Translations under genes and position numbers: made by a program
Notes under the pieces: model-generated
Databases searched by the model: none
Told to the model about the DNA's origin: nothing
Seen by the model: the letters and a program-made list of their open reading frames with translations, nothing else
Origin: an uncultured Schlesneria sp.
GTDB lineage: Bacteria > Planctomycetota > Planctomycetia > Planctomycetales > Planctomycetaceae
Reading direction: 5' to 3'
Length of the DNA: 43,252 bases
Assembly: GCA_903904835.1 (NCBI GenBank)
Contig: CAIVEI010000147.1
Span: 1-43,252 of the forward strand
Shown: positions 34,091 through 42,879 of the stretch, piece after piece
How positions within the stretch are numbered: the stretch's first letter is position 1
How the letters are laid out: each line of letters begins with the position of its first letter

Positions 34091-37000
34091 TTACGGGTCG
34101 ATCTTCGTGGCGTCTCGATCCTTTTCACGTTCTTTGGCTTTGTCTTCAGCCGCTTTGTCTTCCTTACGATCCGCTTGTTGTTGCAGGAATTTGGTAATCA
34201 AATTTCGAGCAAAGTCGGCGAGTTCCGCTTGTTCCCGGGCGAGATCATCCTTTTCTTGCTGCATGGCCTCAGGCAACTTGCCGTCTTTATCACGGAATTT
34301 TTCGAGCATCTCGGTTCGCTCAAGATACTCTTCCTGCAATGACTTCAATAGTTTCAATTGAGCCAACTGAGGTAACATGTCACCAGGAGGCTGAGCCTCT
34401 TCCGGTTTCTCTTCTTTTTCCTGTGGTTCCTGACTCAGTTCTTCCGGTTTTTCCTGAGGCTTTTCTGGCGGTTGTTTTTTCTGTTCTTGCTTGAGAACCG
34501 CCAGCAGGTTGTCGATCTTGCGGAGTGCATCTCGTTCGAACGACTGTGTCTTTTCCGACGTTTCGCGTTCACCCAGGGCATCCGCTGCATGCTTCATCGA
34601 ACGAGCCAATCGCTTCAAGACCAGCGAAAAGACTTCGGCAGAGGCCATCTGTTGCCCCATTTGTTCTGCAGTATGTTGCAGGGAATGTTCCGTTTCAGCC
34701 AGATTCAGTAACGCCTGCTTTTGCCCGCGTGTGATTCGATCTTCTTTTTTCTTTTCATCATCAAGACGAATCGTTTCTGCAATTACGTTCTCTTGTTGCG
34801 ATCGCAGTGACTTGAGCTGGTCTTCGATTTTTTCCAGTTGTTCGAACGCCAGTCGATCTTGAGCGATCCGTTTTTCAAGGACCAGCTCGCGTTCGACTTG
34901 CTCCAGGTCATCGAGCGCTTCCTCCATCGCCTGCTGCATCTCTTCACCGTCTTCGGCTTCCTGGATATGCTTCATCATTTCGGTGATACGCTTACGGGCA
35001 CGACGAGCCGCGTCGGCCGCTCCACGCAATCGAAGACGTTCCAGCTTTCGTTCGGCTTTTGCCATCCGCTCAGTAAGGTCTTCTTGCTGCTGCATTAACT
35101 CGTCTTGTTGCTGCTTCTTTTCGAGTGAGTCGTCCTGCTGATTCAGTTCCTCTGCTCGATCAGCAAGGCTTTGCTGTTCTTCACGTAATTGCTGGAATTC
35201 CTGAAGGGCATCCTGAGTCTGCTTGAGGAATTGTTCGGTATCCTCATTCGGCTGACGCTTCATCATTCGTTCGAGATCGTGAAGCTCGTCGATCGCCTGC
35301 TTTTGCGATTCGGCCGCCGCACCCATTCGATTTTCGGCAATCTTGTCCGCCGCATCGTGCAATTTACTAGCGGTCTCTTGCTGATTCAGTTCCTGTCCGA
35401 CTTCTCCCAGTCTCTCAGCCGAATCAGGATCATTTCCTTTCAGGTTTTCAGCCGCTTTATCGAGCTGTTTGCGCAATTGATCAAGCTGTTCAGCGACCCG
35501 ACGTTGTCGCACCGCAAGCTTGTCAAGCTCGGCCTTTTCCTGTCGCGAGAGTTCTGCAGCCGACTTCGACATCGTCTGTTGAGCCATGTTTTCTGCGTCC
35601 TGCTGGACTTTTTCCTGTTCGGAAATGACAGAACTCAAGTCCTTCGAAACATCCCGTTGGTCTCGCCACTCTGAAAGCAAGTCTTGCAATTCGGTCAGCG
35701 ATTCCAGCGACCTGGCCTGCTGCGCTTGAGCTTCCGCCAATACCGATCGTAGCCCCTTGTTGGGAGCGGTAGATGCTTCTCGCTTTGGTAGGTCCTTTAA
35801 TTTCTCAGATGATTTCTCGGAGCTATTTTCATCAGAACCCGACTTCGATTGAACCGGGGAAGGGCCGTCATTCGAGTCGGTCTTCAATTGAGGGTTATCT
35901 GGCTTCTGTTGGTCGGAGGAACTTGCCTCGTTGTCGACTTGCTCAGAAGTCGTGTCGTCGGATTTATCCCGGCTGTTAGGTCGCTTTGAACTTGGCGACG
36001 GTTCATTGTTTTTCGTGACAATTGACTTCGAACCCGACTGTGTGGTGTTGGAGCTTGATTTGTCATCAACAGGGGCAGCATCTCGACTCGCCCCTTCTTC
36101 GGCAAGTTTTTGTGCCTGTGTGAGTGCTCGTTCTACATCAGAAAGCTCTTCACGTTCCAGCCGGTTAAGTTCCGTTGCGACTTGCTCAAGGCGTTTTTCT
36201 GTCGCATCGTCGCCCAATCGATTTGCTCGAAATTCTTCGAGCAACTGTCTGGCTTGCGTCTCAACACTGTCGGCTGGATTGGTCAAACGGGATGCCGTTT
36301 GACGCTGATCCATCTCCGTTCGTTGAAGTTGATCGAGGTCCTGTGACCGCAGTTCACCGACCTTTTCTAGCTGAGTCTGCAGATCTTGCGTCTGCTGACG
36401 AGCTCGTTTCTGCATTTGAGTGGCTTGCTGCAGGTCTTCCAACAGATCGCCAACTCGCATTGCCAGCTCTCTTTGTTTTTCATCACGCGAAACAATCGTG
36501 ATCGTTCGAGGAATACTCTTTCCGACGTGTGGTTGCCCAAGGTCATAATCGTCGGTCGCTTCGGCACGAAATACGATTCGCATTCCCGGCTGGGGGTTCA
36601 AGTCCGACATCTTCCACACGAAGCTGGCTTCGTGGCGTTGAGGTCCGACTGACTTAGGATCCGTTGGTGATCCGGGCTGAAGAAACGTCTCGTGTTCACG
36701 GTCGCTCGACGAACGGTCGAATAACGGAATGGTCTTCGGCTTTTCATCGTCGCCGTTTTGATAGGCAATCCGGACCTGATGAAGCCCAAGATCGTCCTTG
36801 GCGAGCACTGCAACAGGCAATTCGGAATCTGCCGTCAACAAGACGTCACTGACTGGCGCATCAATCGTGACATCCGGGATACCATCCGCAATTCCTCGAA
36901 GTTCGTATCGGACCGCATCTCGATCGGTAAATCCTTGAGTGTCTGTTAATTCAAACCAATAGCTGCCGTTCACCGCTTCTATGATTTCGAAGGTTGTGCT

Positions 37001-38167
37001 GAACTGACGAGCGTCATCGTGAAGCGGCATGGGGACGGCACGTTGTTCTCCCACACGTAACCGGGCTGATTGCAGCGACTTGTCGGCCATGGCGACGACT
37101 TCGATCTTCGAGCCGACCAATCCCTGAACGTGACCAACACCTGGCGGCAGGACTTGCACTGGTTGCTGTGAATAGGCGGGCGGCGTCACCGTAACCTGCA
37201 GTGAGTCGAGATTCGGGGGAGGCACGACGTTCACCTGGTAGAACGGCATGACGTTGTCGTCACCGCCGCTGGCACGAAACTGCATCGTCCCTCCCGTGGC
37301 CACCCAACTGATGACCGCAGCCTCGCGCGAACGACCCTTTTCGTCGCGAAGCGTTGTTTGCCGTAACGCCTCACGGGAAATCGGACCTTCGTCGCCGGTC
37401 CGGTATTCAAACCAGACTCGTTCAGGCAAACGACCTCGCGCGTTTTCGACATACAATTCCAGAGTGTCGCCTCTGGCAACGACAAGTGGTTGGTTCGGAG
37501 CTTGAAAGAATGGCGATAAATCGGGCCGAACCAGTTTGAGGTCCACCTTCCGGGGCCAGGGAACTTTGGAAAATGGAAATACCAGACGCTGCACGGATGT
37601 GGCTGCTTCCAGAGGATGCAACATGACAACCAGCGTGGTTAGAAATGTGACGGCCGCACCAGCAATCGTCACATTTCGGACCGCCTTAGTTTCGATGACA
37701 TCGGATGTTTCGATCCGCTCCAGGTCACTGAGTGCCTGCCCGACAACCGCCTTCTGCAACTCAGTCGAACCAAGCTTTGAATCGAGCCGATGTTCGAGAA
37801 ACTCGACGGCGCTCAACAGCCGGTTATTTAATCCCGGAAACCGCTTCTCAACACGACTGGCTAAGAACGTTGCTGATAAAGGTGACAATAGCGGAGCAAT
37901 CAGTTGCCGCCAGATCATCCAGCCGGCCAGCCCGAGCAGGCTGAGGCCAATAACCAGCCTTGTGCCAGACTCATCAAAGTGCAGAAGCCAATCGAGTGTC
38001 CCCGTGATCAACAATCCGCCAAAGACTGCCAGCGAGGTCCAGCAGAGACCGGAAACCCAGGTAAGCAGTCGCACACGGTCTCGAAGTTCGGCCAGATGCT
38101 CGCTGACGATAATTTCCTCCGTCGAGGATTTGCGAGTGACTTTTAATTGCGGACGGTTTGACGGCAT
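34091..38167 (-). CDS. Very long DUF4175-like membrane coiled-coil protein
   Basis: Protein of 1358 residues from the ATG at 38167, which has AAGGA about 8 bases upstream; a TTG 33 bases earlier is not needed. Two transmembrane helices lie at about 35-100 and a third near 160-180 (VTIAGAAVTFLTTLVVML). A beta-rich extracytoplasmic part follows (about 190-570), with Ig-like segments and a DUF4175-type start. The last ~780 residues are almost wholly charged and Gln/Glu-rich coiled coil with Ser/Asp/Asn-rich breaks. Relatives in Bacteroidota and Planctomycetota are often encoded with MoxR and BatA/DUF58 genes; none is in this window. It is probably a structural envelope protein spanning the inner membrane. 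Confidence 0.85.
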   Translation of the reverse strand: MPSNRPQLKVTRKSSTEEIIVSEHLAELRDRVRLLTWVSGLCWTSLAVFGGLLITGTLDWLLHFDESGTRLVIGLSLLGLAGWMIWRQLIAPLLSPLSATFLASRVEKRFPGLNNRLLSAVEFLEHRLDSKLGSTELQKAVVGQALSDLERIETSDVIETKAVRNVTIAGAAVTFLTTLVVMLHPLEAATSVQRLVFPFSKVPWPRKVDLKLVRPDLSPFFQAPNQPLVVARGDTLELYVENARGRLPERVWFEYRTGDEGPISREALRQTTLRDEKGRSREAAVISWVATGGTMQFRASGGDDNVMPFYQVNVVPPPNLDSLQVTVTPPAYSQQPVQVLPPGVGHVQGLVGSKIEVVAMADKSLQSARLRVGEQRAVPMPLHDDARQFSTTFEIIEAVNGSYWFELTDTQGFTDRDAVRYELRGIADGIPDVTIDAPVSDVLLTADSELPVAVLAKDDLGLHQVRIAYQNGDDEKPKTIPLFDRSSSDREHETFLQPGSPTDPKSVGPQRHEASFVWKMSDLNPQPGMRIVFRAEATDDYDLGQPHVGKSIPRTITIVSRDEKQRELAMRVGDLLEDLQQATQMQKRARQQTQDLQTQLEKVGELRSQDLDQLQRTEMDQRQTASRLTNPADSVETQARQLLEEFRANRLGDDATEKRLEQVATELNRLEREELSDVERALTQAQKLAEEGASRDAAPVDDKSSSNTTQSGSKSIVTKNNEPSPSSKRPNSRDKSDDTTSEQVDNEASSSDQQKPDNPQLKTDSNDGPSPVQSKSGSDENSSEKSSEKLKDLPKREASTAPNKGLRSVLAEAQAQQARSLESLTELQDLLSEWRDQRDVSKDLSSVISEQEKVQQDAENMAQQTMSKSAAELSRQEKAELDKLAVRQRRVAEQLDQLRKQLDKAAENLKGNDPDSAERLGEVGQELNQQETASKLHDAADKIAENRMGAAAESQKQAIDELHDLERMMKRQPNEDTEQFLKQTQDALQEFQQLREEQQSLADRAEELNQQDDSLEKKQQQDELMQQQEDLTERMAKAERKLERLRLRGAADAARRARKRITEMMKHIQEAEDGEEMQQAMEEALDDLEQVERELVLEKRIAQDRLAFEQLEKIEDQLKSLRSQQENVIAETIRLDDEKKKEDRITRGQKQALLNLAETEHSLQHTAEQMGQQMASAEVFSLVLKRLARSMKHAADALGERETSEKTQSFERDALRKIDNLLAVLKQEQKKQPPEKPQEKPEELSQEPQEKEEKPEEAQPPGDMLPQLAQLKLLKSLQEEYLERTEMLEKFRDKDGKLPEAMQQEKDDLAREQAELADFARNLITKFLQQQADRKEDKAAEDKAKEREKDRDATKIDP

Positions 38168-38755
38168 CAATGATTCCTTGCGACATGTCGATTTTGGCAA
38201 AATTCGACGTCGTACGGAGCAGCCGCTTCACGTCAAAACCGACAACAAGATTGTAGTCAGTCTGTGAACCGCAAGTAACAGCAGACCCCGAAGGAAAGAA
38301 TTTCTCCCTAATCGGTTATTGTTCTTGATCCGGAAGTCGCTCTTCACAGTAGAGAAGGATCGAATCTTCGAGGCCCGCCAAAAACATGGTGCTGGTTCAA
38401 ATTCACATATCAACTTCGTCAGACAAGTCATCGAAGTCCCACCAAAACTAACCCAGCGCGATAACGCGAAAATGCGACGAGTTTTGAACGGAAGTCAACA
38501 ACGGGATCAATTCGCTGTTCTTGTCATTGCTGAAACCGGTCGTCACGAACCTAAGAAGTACGATTTATGTTTTTGCCATGCCTGAACAACAGAATGAAGT
38601 CATGGATGGACGTTGAGGCTAGATGTATACTTGAGCGAATGCAGGCGTTGAGTTACCTCATTGTGCGAGGTTTTTCCGAAGCCTTGGGAATCAGAAGCAC
38701 ACACGAGCTAATTCCCTTTATGCCATTGGCGTGTCATCTACGGGTGGTGGGTTTT
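38168..38755. other. Divergent intergenic region without a gene
   Basis: This 588-base gap lies between the DUF4175-like gene (minus) and cytidine deaminase (plus). Frames open here have odd composition and no ribosome sites. I see no RNA gene or repeat. Promoters for both flanking operons must lie here, but no clear -35/-10 pair can be placed. Confidence 0.5.
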
Positions 38756-39151
38756 ATGAGTGTCAATGAAACGCAACTTCTTGAAGCTGCCAGAAATGCC
38801 GCGAAGCTTGCTTACTGTCCTTACTCGAAATTTCATGTCGGTGCCGCGCTGATCGCCGATGGGGTTCTGTTCTCCGGCTGTAATGTTGAGAACGCCTCTT
38901 ATGGACTTACGATTTGCGCTGAGCGTGTCGCCACCTTTTCTGCGGTGGCTGCCGGAAAAAAACGGATCGAAGTCATTGCCGTGACTTGCCCGGATGCCGC
39001 TCTTGATGCTCCGACGGACTATTTAATGCCCTGTGGTGCCTGTCGTCAGGTCCTGTTCGAGTTCGGCGGCCCCGACTTAATGGTGATCGTCGACCGCGTC
39101 GGCACGATGCGCCTCTCTGAGCTCCTTCCCAATGCGTTCAAACTGCTTTGA
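38756..39151 (+). CDS. cdd: Cytidine deaminase
   Basis: Protein of 131 residues, the normal size of tetrameric cytidine deaminases. Conserved parts: AYCPYSKFHVGAAL near the N-terminus, GCNVENASYG (substrate binding, N43 and E45), the zinc and catalytic motif CAERVA (C54, E56) and PCGACRQVLFEF (C93, C96 as the other zinc ligands). It converts cytidine and deoxycytidine to uridine and deoxyuridine in pyrimidine salvage. The ATG at 38756 fits the family; the frame is open upstream but encodes nothing similar to the family. It stands alone, with long gaps on both sides. Confidence 0.95.
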   Translation: MSVNETQLLEAARNAAKLAYCPYSKFHVGAALIADGVLFSGCNVENASYGLTICAERVATFSAVAAGKKRIEVIAVTCPDAALDAPTDYLMPCGACRQVLFEFGGPDLMVIVDRVGTMRLSELLPNAFKLL

Positions 39152-39597
39152 ACCGAGACGAATTGACCAAAGCGCGGAGCAGTAGACTCATTGCGGTTCC
39201 TCGGGGTAGTAGATTGTCAAAGCTTTGTGAAACGAAGCCTTTCGCATAACAGGCGGCTTTTTCGCAAAATCCGGTGCCTGGCTTCTGCATTCCCCAAAAT
39301 GCGATGGTGTTTTTGGCATTGCGACTTGTGAATCCGACAAATGCACAACCTTCACATCAGGTTGGATCGAGAATTGCTGTTCTGGTTGCTTTGGAGATTT
39401 TCGGCAACTCAAAACGGTAGATTAATGCTGAGAGGTTTGGTTTTCAGCTGAATTCTGTTGAACCCTTCGCCATGCCGAAGGATCCTGACGCAGGCGATAT
39501 GTCGTTTGATGATGCTTTGAATCAAGGCAGAATGAGTGATTGAATAATCAGTGACACCTGATACCGATGAATGACAACGTACAGTGAGGCGATGTAA
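39152..39597. other. Intergenic region between cdd and phoU
   Basis: These 446 bases contain no convincing gene. An AAGCC...GGCTTTTT structure (39235-39262) could be a weak terminator for cdd. A small CTTCG/CGAAG hairpin lies near 39468-39483. A promoter for phoU is expected near the right end but cannot be placed. Confidence 0.45.
39235..39262 (+). terminator. Possible weak terminator of cdd
   Basis: AAGCC and GGCTT flank a loop of about 16 bases and are followed by TTT, roughly 85 bases after the cdd stop codon. The stem is short, so the call is tentative. Confidence 0.25.
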
Positions 39598-40287
39598 ATG
39601 TCCGTACCTTTGCAGCATGACCTGAAACAATTGCAACGTCACATTCTTGACCGTGCCGCATTCGTCGAAACTGCTGTCGAAAAGGCGATTCAATCGTTGC
39701 AGACGCAAAGCGTCGATCTGGCCAGGCAAGTGCTTGCGGGGAATTGTTCGAAGGACCAGACTGACAACTATCTCGAGGAAGAGTGCGTCAGGATTCTTGC
39801 TTTGAGGCAGCCTGTCGCATCTGACCTGCGACGCATCATCGTCATCATGAAAATTAATACGGATCTGGACCGTATCGCTGAACTCGCTGTGAACATTGGA
39901 GAGCGAGTATTTTGCCTGGACGGGCTTCCCCCCGTTCCACCACCATCACAATTGTCACAAATGCTTGAGCTGACGGTCCAGATGGTACACCAGAGCCTCG
40001 AATCCTTTGTTTCACATGACGCCACCATGGCACGAAACGTGATCCAATTGGACGATGTTGTCGATCATCTGAATGGCGAAATTATTTCGGTGCTGATCCA
40101 AGCGATGCAGGCAGGGGCCGATCACGTGCCGGGTGGGTTATCGTTCTTTTCAGCAGTCCGCCAATTGGAACGGATTGCCGACTATGCTGCCATGATTGCC
40201 GAGGATGTGTTGTACCTGGTTGAGGGAGAGATGATTCATCATAAACACAGTCCGGCGAGACTGGACACGATGTTGATGAAAAACTAA
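39598..40287 (+). CDS. phoU: PhoU phosphate-signalling regulator
   Basis: Protein of 229 residues with two related three-helix halves, as in PhoU. Family motifs: the NYLEEECVRILALRQPVASDLR segment, IIVIMKINTDLDRIAELAVNIGER in the first half, and the matching LSFFSAVRQLERIADYAAMIAEDVLYLVEGE in the second. The E/D-x-x-x-D and N residues are the metal-binding positions. PhoU restrains the PhoR kinase and the Pst phosphate transporter when phosphate is plentiful. The pst and phoBR genes that usually lie beside it are not in this window. The ATG at 39598 follows a GAGGCG sequence. Confidence 0.95.
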   Translation: MSVPLQHDLKQLQRHILDRAAFVETAVEKAIQSLQTQSVDLARQVLAGNCSKDQTDNYLEEECVRILALRQPVASDLRRIIVIMKINTDLDRIAELAVNIGERVFCLDGLPPVPPPSQLSQMLELTVQMVHQSLESFVSHDATMARNVIQLDDVVDHLNGEIISVLIQAMQAGADHVPGGLSFFSAVRQLERIADYAAMIAEDVLYLVEGEMIHHKHSPARLDTMLMKN

Positions 40288-40330
40288 CTCGTGTGCTTAG
40301 AGTACGAGGTACATGTTTCACCCGTCTGAA

Positions 40331-40383
40331 AGTCGAGGATCGATACTGTCTGGACTTCTTGTCGCAGTCAGAGATCCTCGACT
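40331..40383. terminator. Long inverted repeat after phoU
   Basis: AGTCGAGGATC (40331-40341) and GATCCTCGACT (40373-40383) are perfect 11-bp inverted copies around a 31-base loop, 44 bases after the phoU stop codon. A small CTAC-TTTC-GTAG hairpin follows. They lie between convergent genes, so a two-way terminator or 3'-end structure is the simplest reading. Confidence 0.4.
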
Positions 40384-40474
40384 CCTACTTTCGTAGAGGG
40401 TTGTGTTGTTAAGTCAGAGAAGTACGTTTTTTTCCAGGCCGGTATCTCAAACTCATTTCGCATCAATAATTCTT

Positions 40475-40855
40475 TCACTCCGACGACGTTGAACTTTCTG
40501 TGGCGCTCGTTGATTCTGACTTCGACGAAGCTTTTGGCTTTGGTTTCTTCGGCTTGCGATCAGACGCCCCGTTATTGATATTCTCTGGGAATAATGAGGC
40601 TGCGGTTTCTTTCAGCTCGGCCAATCTTTGTTCGAGGGCGTCAATTTCTTCGGCAAATTTTCGAGCGAGTTCATCGCGTTTGCTGAGAAAAGTCTTCACG
40701 TCGGCCATTAACGGATCGACGTGTTCTTCCGTCGTGATCGACGGATCTGTCGGGACATGATCTTCTAAACTGACGCTCTGGGTGGGCGTCTCTTCGACGG
40801 ATTTCACTGAAGCGGTCTCCCTGTCCTGCCTTCTTGCGGCGCGTTTGCTGCTCAT
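40475..40855 (-). CDS. Small coiled-coil protein
   Basis: Protein of 126 residues from the ATG at 40855. It has no signal peptide or membrane helix. The N-terminus is basic (MSSKRAARRQDRE), then comes a Thr/Pro/Glu-rich part. A single amphipathic helix follows (KTFLSKRDELARKFAEEI and EQRLAELKETAASLFP), then a Lys/Pro-rich segment and a Ser/Glu/Thr-rich tail. The helix suggests self-association or binding to another coil. No family is recognised. Confidence 0.65.
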   Translation of the reverse strand: MSSKRAARRQDRETASVKSVEETPTQSVSLEDHVPTDPSITTEEHVDPLMADVKTFLSKRDELARKFAEEIDALEQRLAELKETAASLFPENINNGASDRKPKKPKPKASSKSESTSATESSTSSE

Positions 40856-41180
40856 CGTATTCACGTTTTTCACTCGGATGTTTTGTCTGTGATTCGTAAA
40901 CGGGGGGATCAAATAGTCGTTTTTGCGATTCGAGTCCAGACTTGAATATTCGGCTGTATGTCGAAATCTCAGATATGTTGAAAAGTTGATGTCAGCGGAA
41001 CCGAAACTCCCGGAACTGATGACAGGTGTGGCAGAGATCACGCTGACCAAAACTTATTAACTTAAAAGAGGTAGTCAAGGCGACTCCGCCAGATCGCCAT
41101 TGTGGCCAGGTTTGATCCGACTGACTCCTCTTTCCGTTTAGAGAGACAAGGTTAAACAAAAACACGTGAAGGGATACCAA
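40856..41180. other. Divergent intergenic region
   Basis: This 325-base gap separates the small coiled-coil gene (minus) from the zinc-ribbon gene (plus). A GGCGA/TCGCC hairpin lies at 41079-41098. No gene or repeat is seen; promoters for both neighbours must be here. Confidence 0.5.
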
Positions 41181-41438
41181 ATGATCCAGTCAACGTTAGA
41201 ATGTCCAAAATGTCATAGCACGATGGATCGGGGATATACTCTCGACCAATCCCACGCGGCGATATTTACGGGGCAGTGGGTCCAAGGAACACCGAAACGG
41301 TCGTTGATGGATTTGTTTGGCGGATTCCTCATTAAAAGTCCGAACCAGAAGAATCGAATTCCGTTCGGTGCCTACCGTTGTCAATCGTGTGGCTTCCTCG
41401 AGTTTTATGCTCGTGAAGAATTCCGACCCAAATGGTAA
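41181..41438 (+). CDS. Small zinc-ribbon protein
   Basis: Protein of 85 residues from the ATG at 41181, which has AAGGGA about 8 bases upstream; a GTG 15 bases earlier is less likely. Two Cys pairs (CPKCHS near residue 9 and CQSCGFLEFY near 69) should bind one zinc ion. Between them is a segment with GYTLDQSHAAIFTGQWVQG. The layout resembles DUF6487-like small zinc ribbons. The function is unknown. Confidence 0.7.
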   Translation: MIQSTLECPKCHSTMDRGYTLDQSHAAIFTGQWVQGTPKRSLMDLFGGFLIKSPNQKNRIPFGAYRCQSCGFLEFYAREEFRPKW

Positions 41439-41656
41439 GGCCTCTAAAAGAAAAACCGTGGGATCTGACGTATACCGTCGTCAACGCTCAGGACATACTC
41501 TGCCCCTCCTTTTGCTCAGGCGAAACCGCGGCGGTTCGCCTTGGATGTCACCGATTGTGTATCATGCCCCGTAAGGAGAATTTCTCTCAACTCAATTCGT
41601 GTGACGGCGCGACGTATTCTTGGCGTTATTACAATAGGCAGTTCCTGGGCATCTTC

Positions 41657-42586
41657 ATGAATGATCCACGATGCTGGCTCTTTCCTTCCAGCGTGATATT
41701 GTCCCTCGTCACATGTGGGTTTGCGAATCCCGCAGTCGGTCAAACAGACCCGTTGCCATTTGCTGACCCTTCAAAAATGTTCGAAAGAATGTTTGGTGAA
41801 GACACCGAGGCCGATCGAATCGCCTTGGAAAAAATCACGGTGTCTCTCGACGACGAGACAAAGTTGGGTCAGCAAATGGTGCAGTCGGCACTGGCCTCGC
41901 TGAAAGCCGAGGAGACTAAGGTGCTCACTGAAGGTCGAGAGGTCGACTATCTCAAGAGCCTTGTGGACACGTTACAGCCTTACATGCGAAATAAAAATCG
42001 GTACAAGTCGATCAAGGTGATGGTGGCTCAATCACCGCGTATTGACGCTCGGTCCTTTCCTGGCGGGACACTGATCTTCTTCGATGGGCTGCTCGACGCG
42101 GCTGGCAACGAAGCGGCGCTGGCTGGAATTGTCGGACATGAATTGTCTCACCTTGATCGTGGGCATCAATTGTTGCCGCTGAAACGAATGAAATTGATGG
42201 AGAAATCTATTTCCTCCCCGGGTCGATGGGATGCTTTCATGAATTCGCAGTCGAGCATGACCAAGATGTGGACGCGCCCATTTCGTCCGGAAGACGAGCG
42301 TGATGCTGACCGAGACGGCGTCGCCTGGTCATACGCGGCAGGATATGACCCACGCGAGTTAGCAAAGCTCTTTCAGAAGAAGAAAGGTAAATCTTCTGTT
42401 GCAGAGGAACTGCCGTGGGCCACTTTCTTCAGGTCCCATCCATACGATCAGGAGCGACAGGAAGCGATATTGAAGCAATTCAAACAGCTCAATCAGAAAC
42501 AGCCGCCGAAGGAACCACTTTTCATTGGTCGCGAAAATCTGATCAACCGTTTTTCGCGGAAGCAGGAAAAAGATGCTGTGAAATAA
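41657..42586 (+). CDS. M48-family metalloprotease, secreted
   Basis: Protein of 309 residues from the ATG at 41657, which begins a signal peptide ending near AVGQ; an extra 75 codons are open upstream but do not look like a protein start. The zinc motif HELSH (H161, E162, H165) and the third ligand E214 in EDERDADRDG fit peptidase family M48. Around them lie the usual FPGGTLIFFDGLLDAAGNEAALAGIVG and SHPYDQERQEAI segments. With a signal peptide instead of membrane helices it resembles BepA-type periplasmic proteases that help with outer-membrane protein quality control, but BepA's TPR part is missing. Confidence 0.9.
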   Translation: MNDPRCWLFPSSVILSLVTCGFANPAVGQTDPLPFADPSKMFERMFGEDTEADRIALEKITVSLDDETKLGQQMVQSALASLKAEETKVLTEGREVDYLKSLVDTLQPYMRNKNRYKSIKVMVAQSPRIDARSFPGGTLIFFDGLLDAAGNEAALAGIVGHELSHLDRGHQLLPLKRMKLMEKSISSPGRWDAFMNSQSSMTKMWTRPFRPEDERDADRDGVAWSYAAGYDPRELAKLFQKKKGKSSVAEELPWATFFRSHPYDQERQEAILKQFKQLNQKQPPKEPLFIGRENLINRFSRKQEKDAVK

Positions 42587-42651
42587 TGAAAAGAACAATG
42601 GCAGAGAAAACGATTTCGTCACAGCAGCACACAGAAAGATAGGAGCCAACG

Positions 42652-42879
42652 TTGGAAACAGTCGCGGCAGGACGATACCGACACTACAAGGGCAATGAGT
42701 ACACCGTCGTGGGTGTCGCTCGACACAGTGAAACCGAAGAGGAACTGGTGGTCTATCGACAGGAATATGGGGACTTCGGGCTTTGGGTTCGTCCCAAGCA
42801 AATGTTCGTTGAAACGGTCACGGTGAACGGTGAAGCGATTCCCCGGTTTCAGTGGATCGGTAAAGCGGCTCCGACATGA
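42652..42879 (+). CDS. DUF1653 family protein
   Basis: Protein of 75 residues. The DUF1653 pattern is clear: GRYRHYKGNEYTVVGVARHSETEEELVVYR followed by WVRPKQMFVETV. The start is a TTG at 42652 with AGGAG 6 bases upstream, which decides it. The family is small and cytoplasmic, and its function is unknown. It lies 65 bases behind the M48 gene on the same strand, so cotranscription is likely. Confidence 0.88.
   Translation: METVAAGRYRHYKGNEYTVVGVARHSETEEELVVYRQEYGDFGLWVRPKQMFVETVTVNGEAIPRFQWIGKAAPT

Noticed and set aside
38394-38404. GGTTCAAATTC, which resembles the T-loop of a tRNA
   Set aside because: No acceptor, D or anticodon stem can be formed with the 70 bases around it, and no matching 3' end follows.
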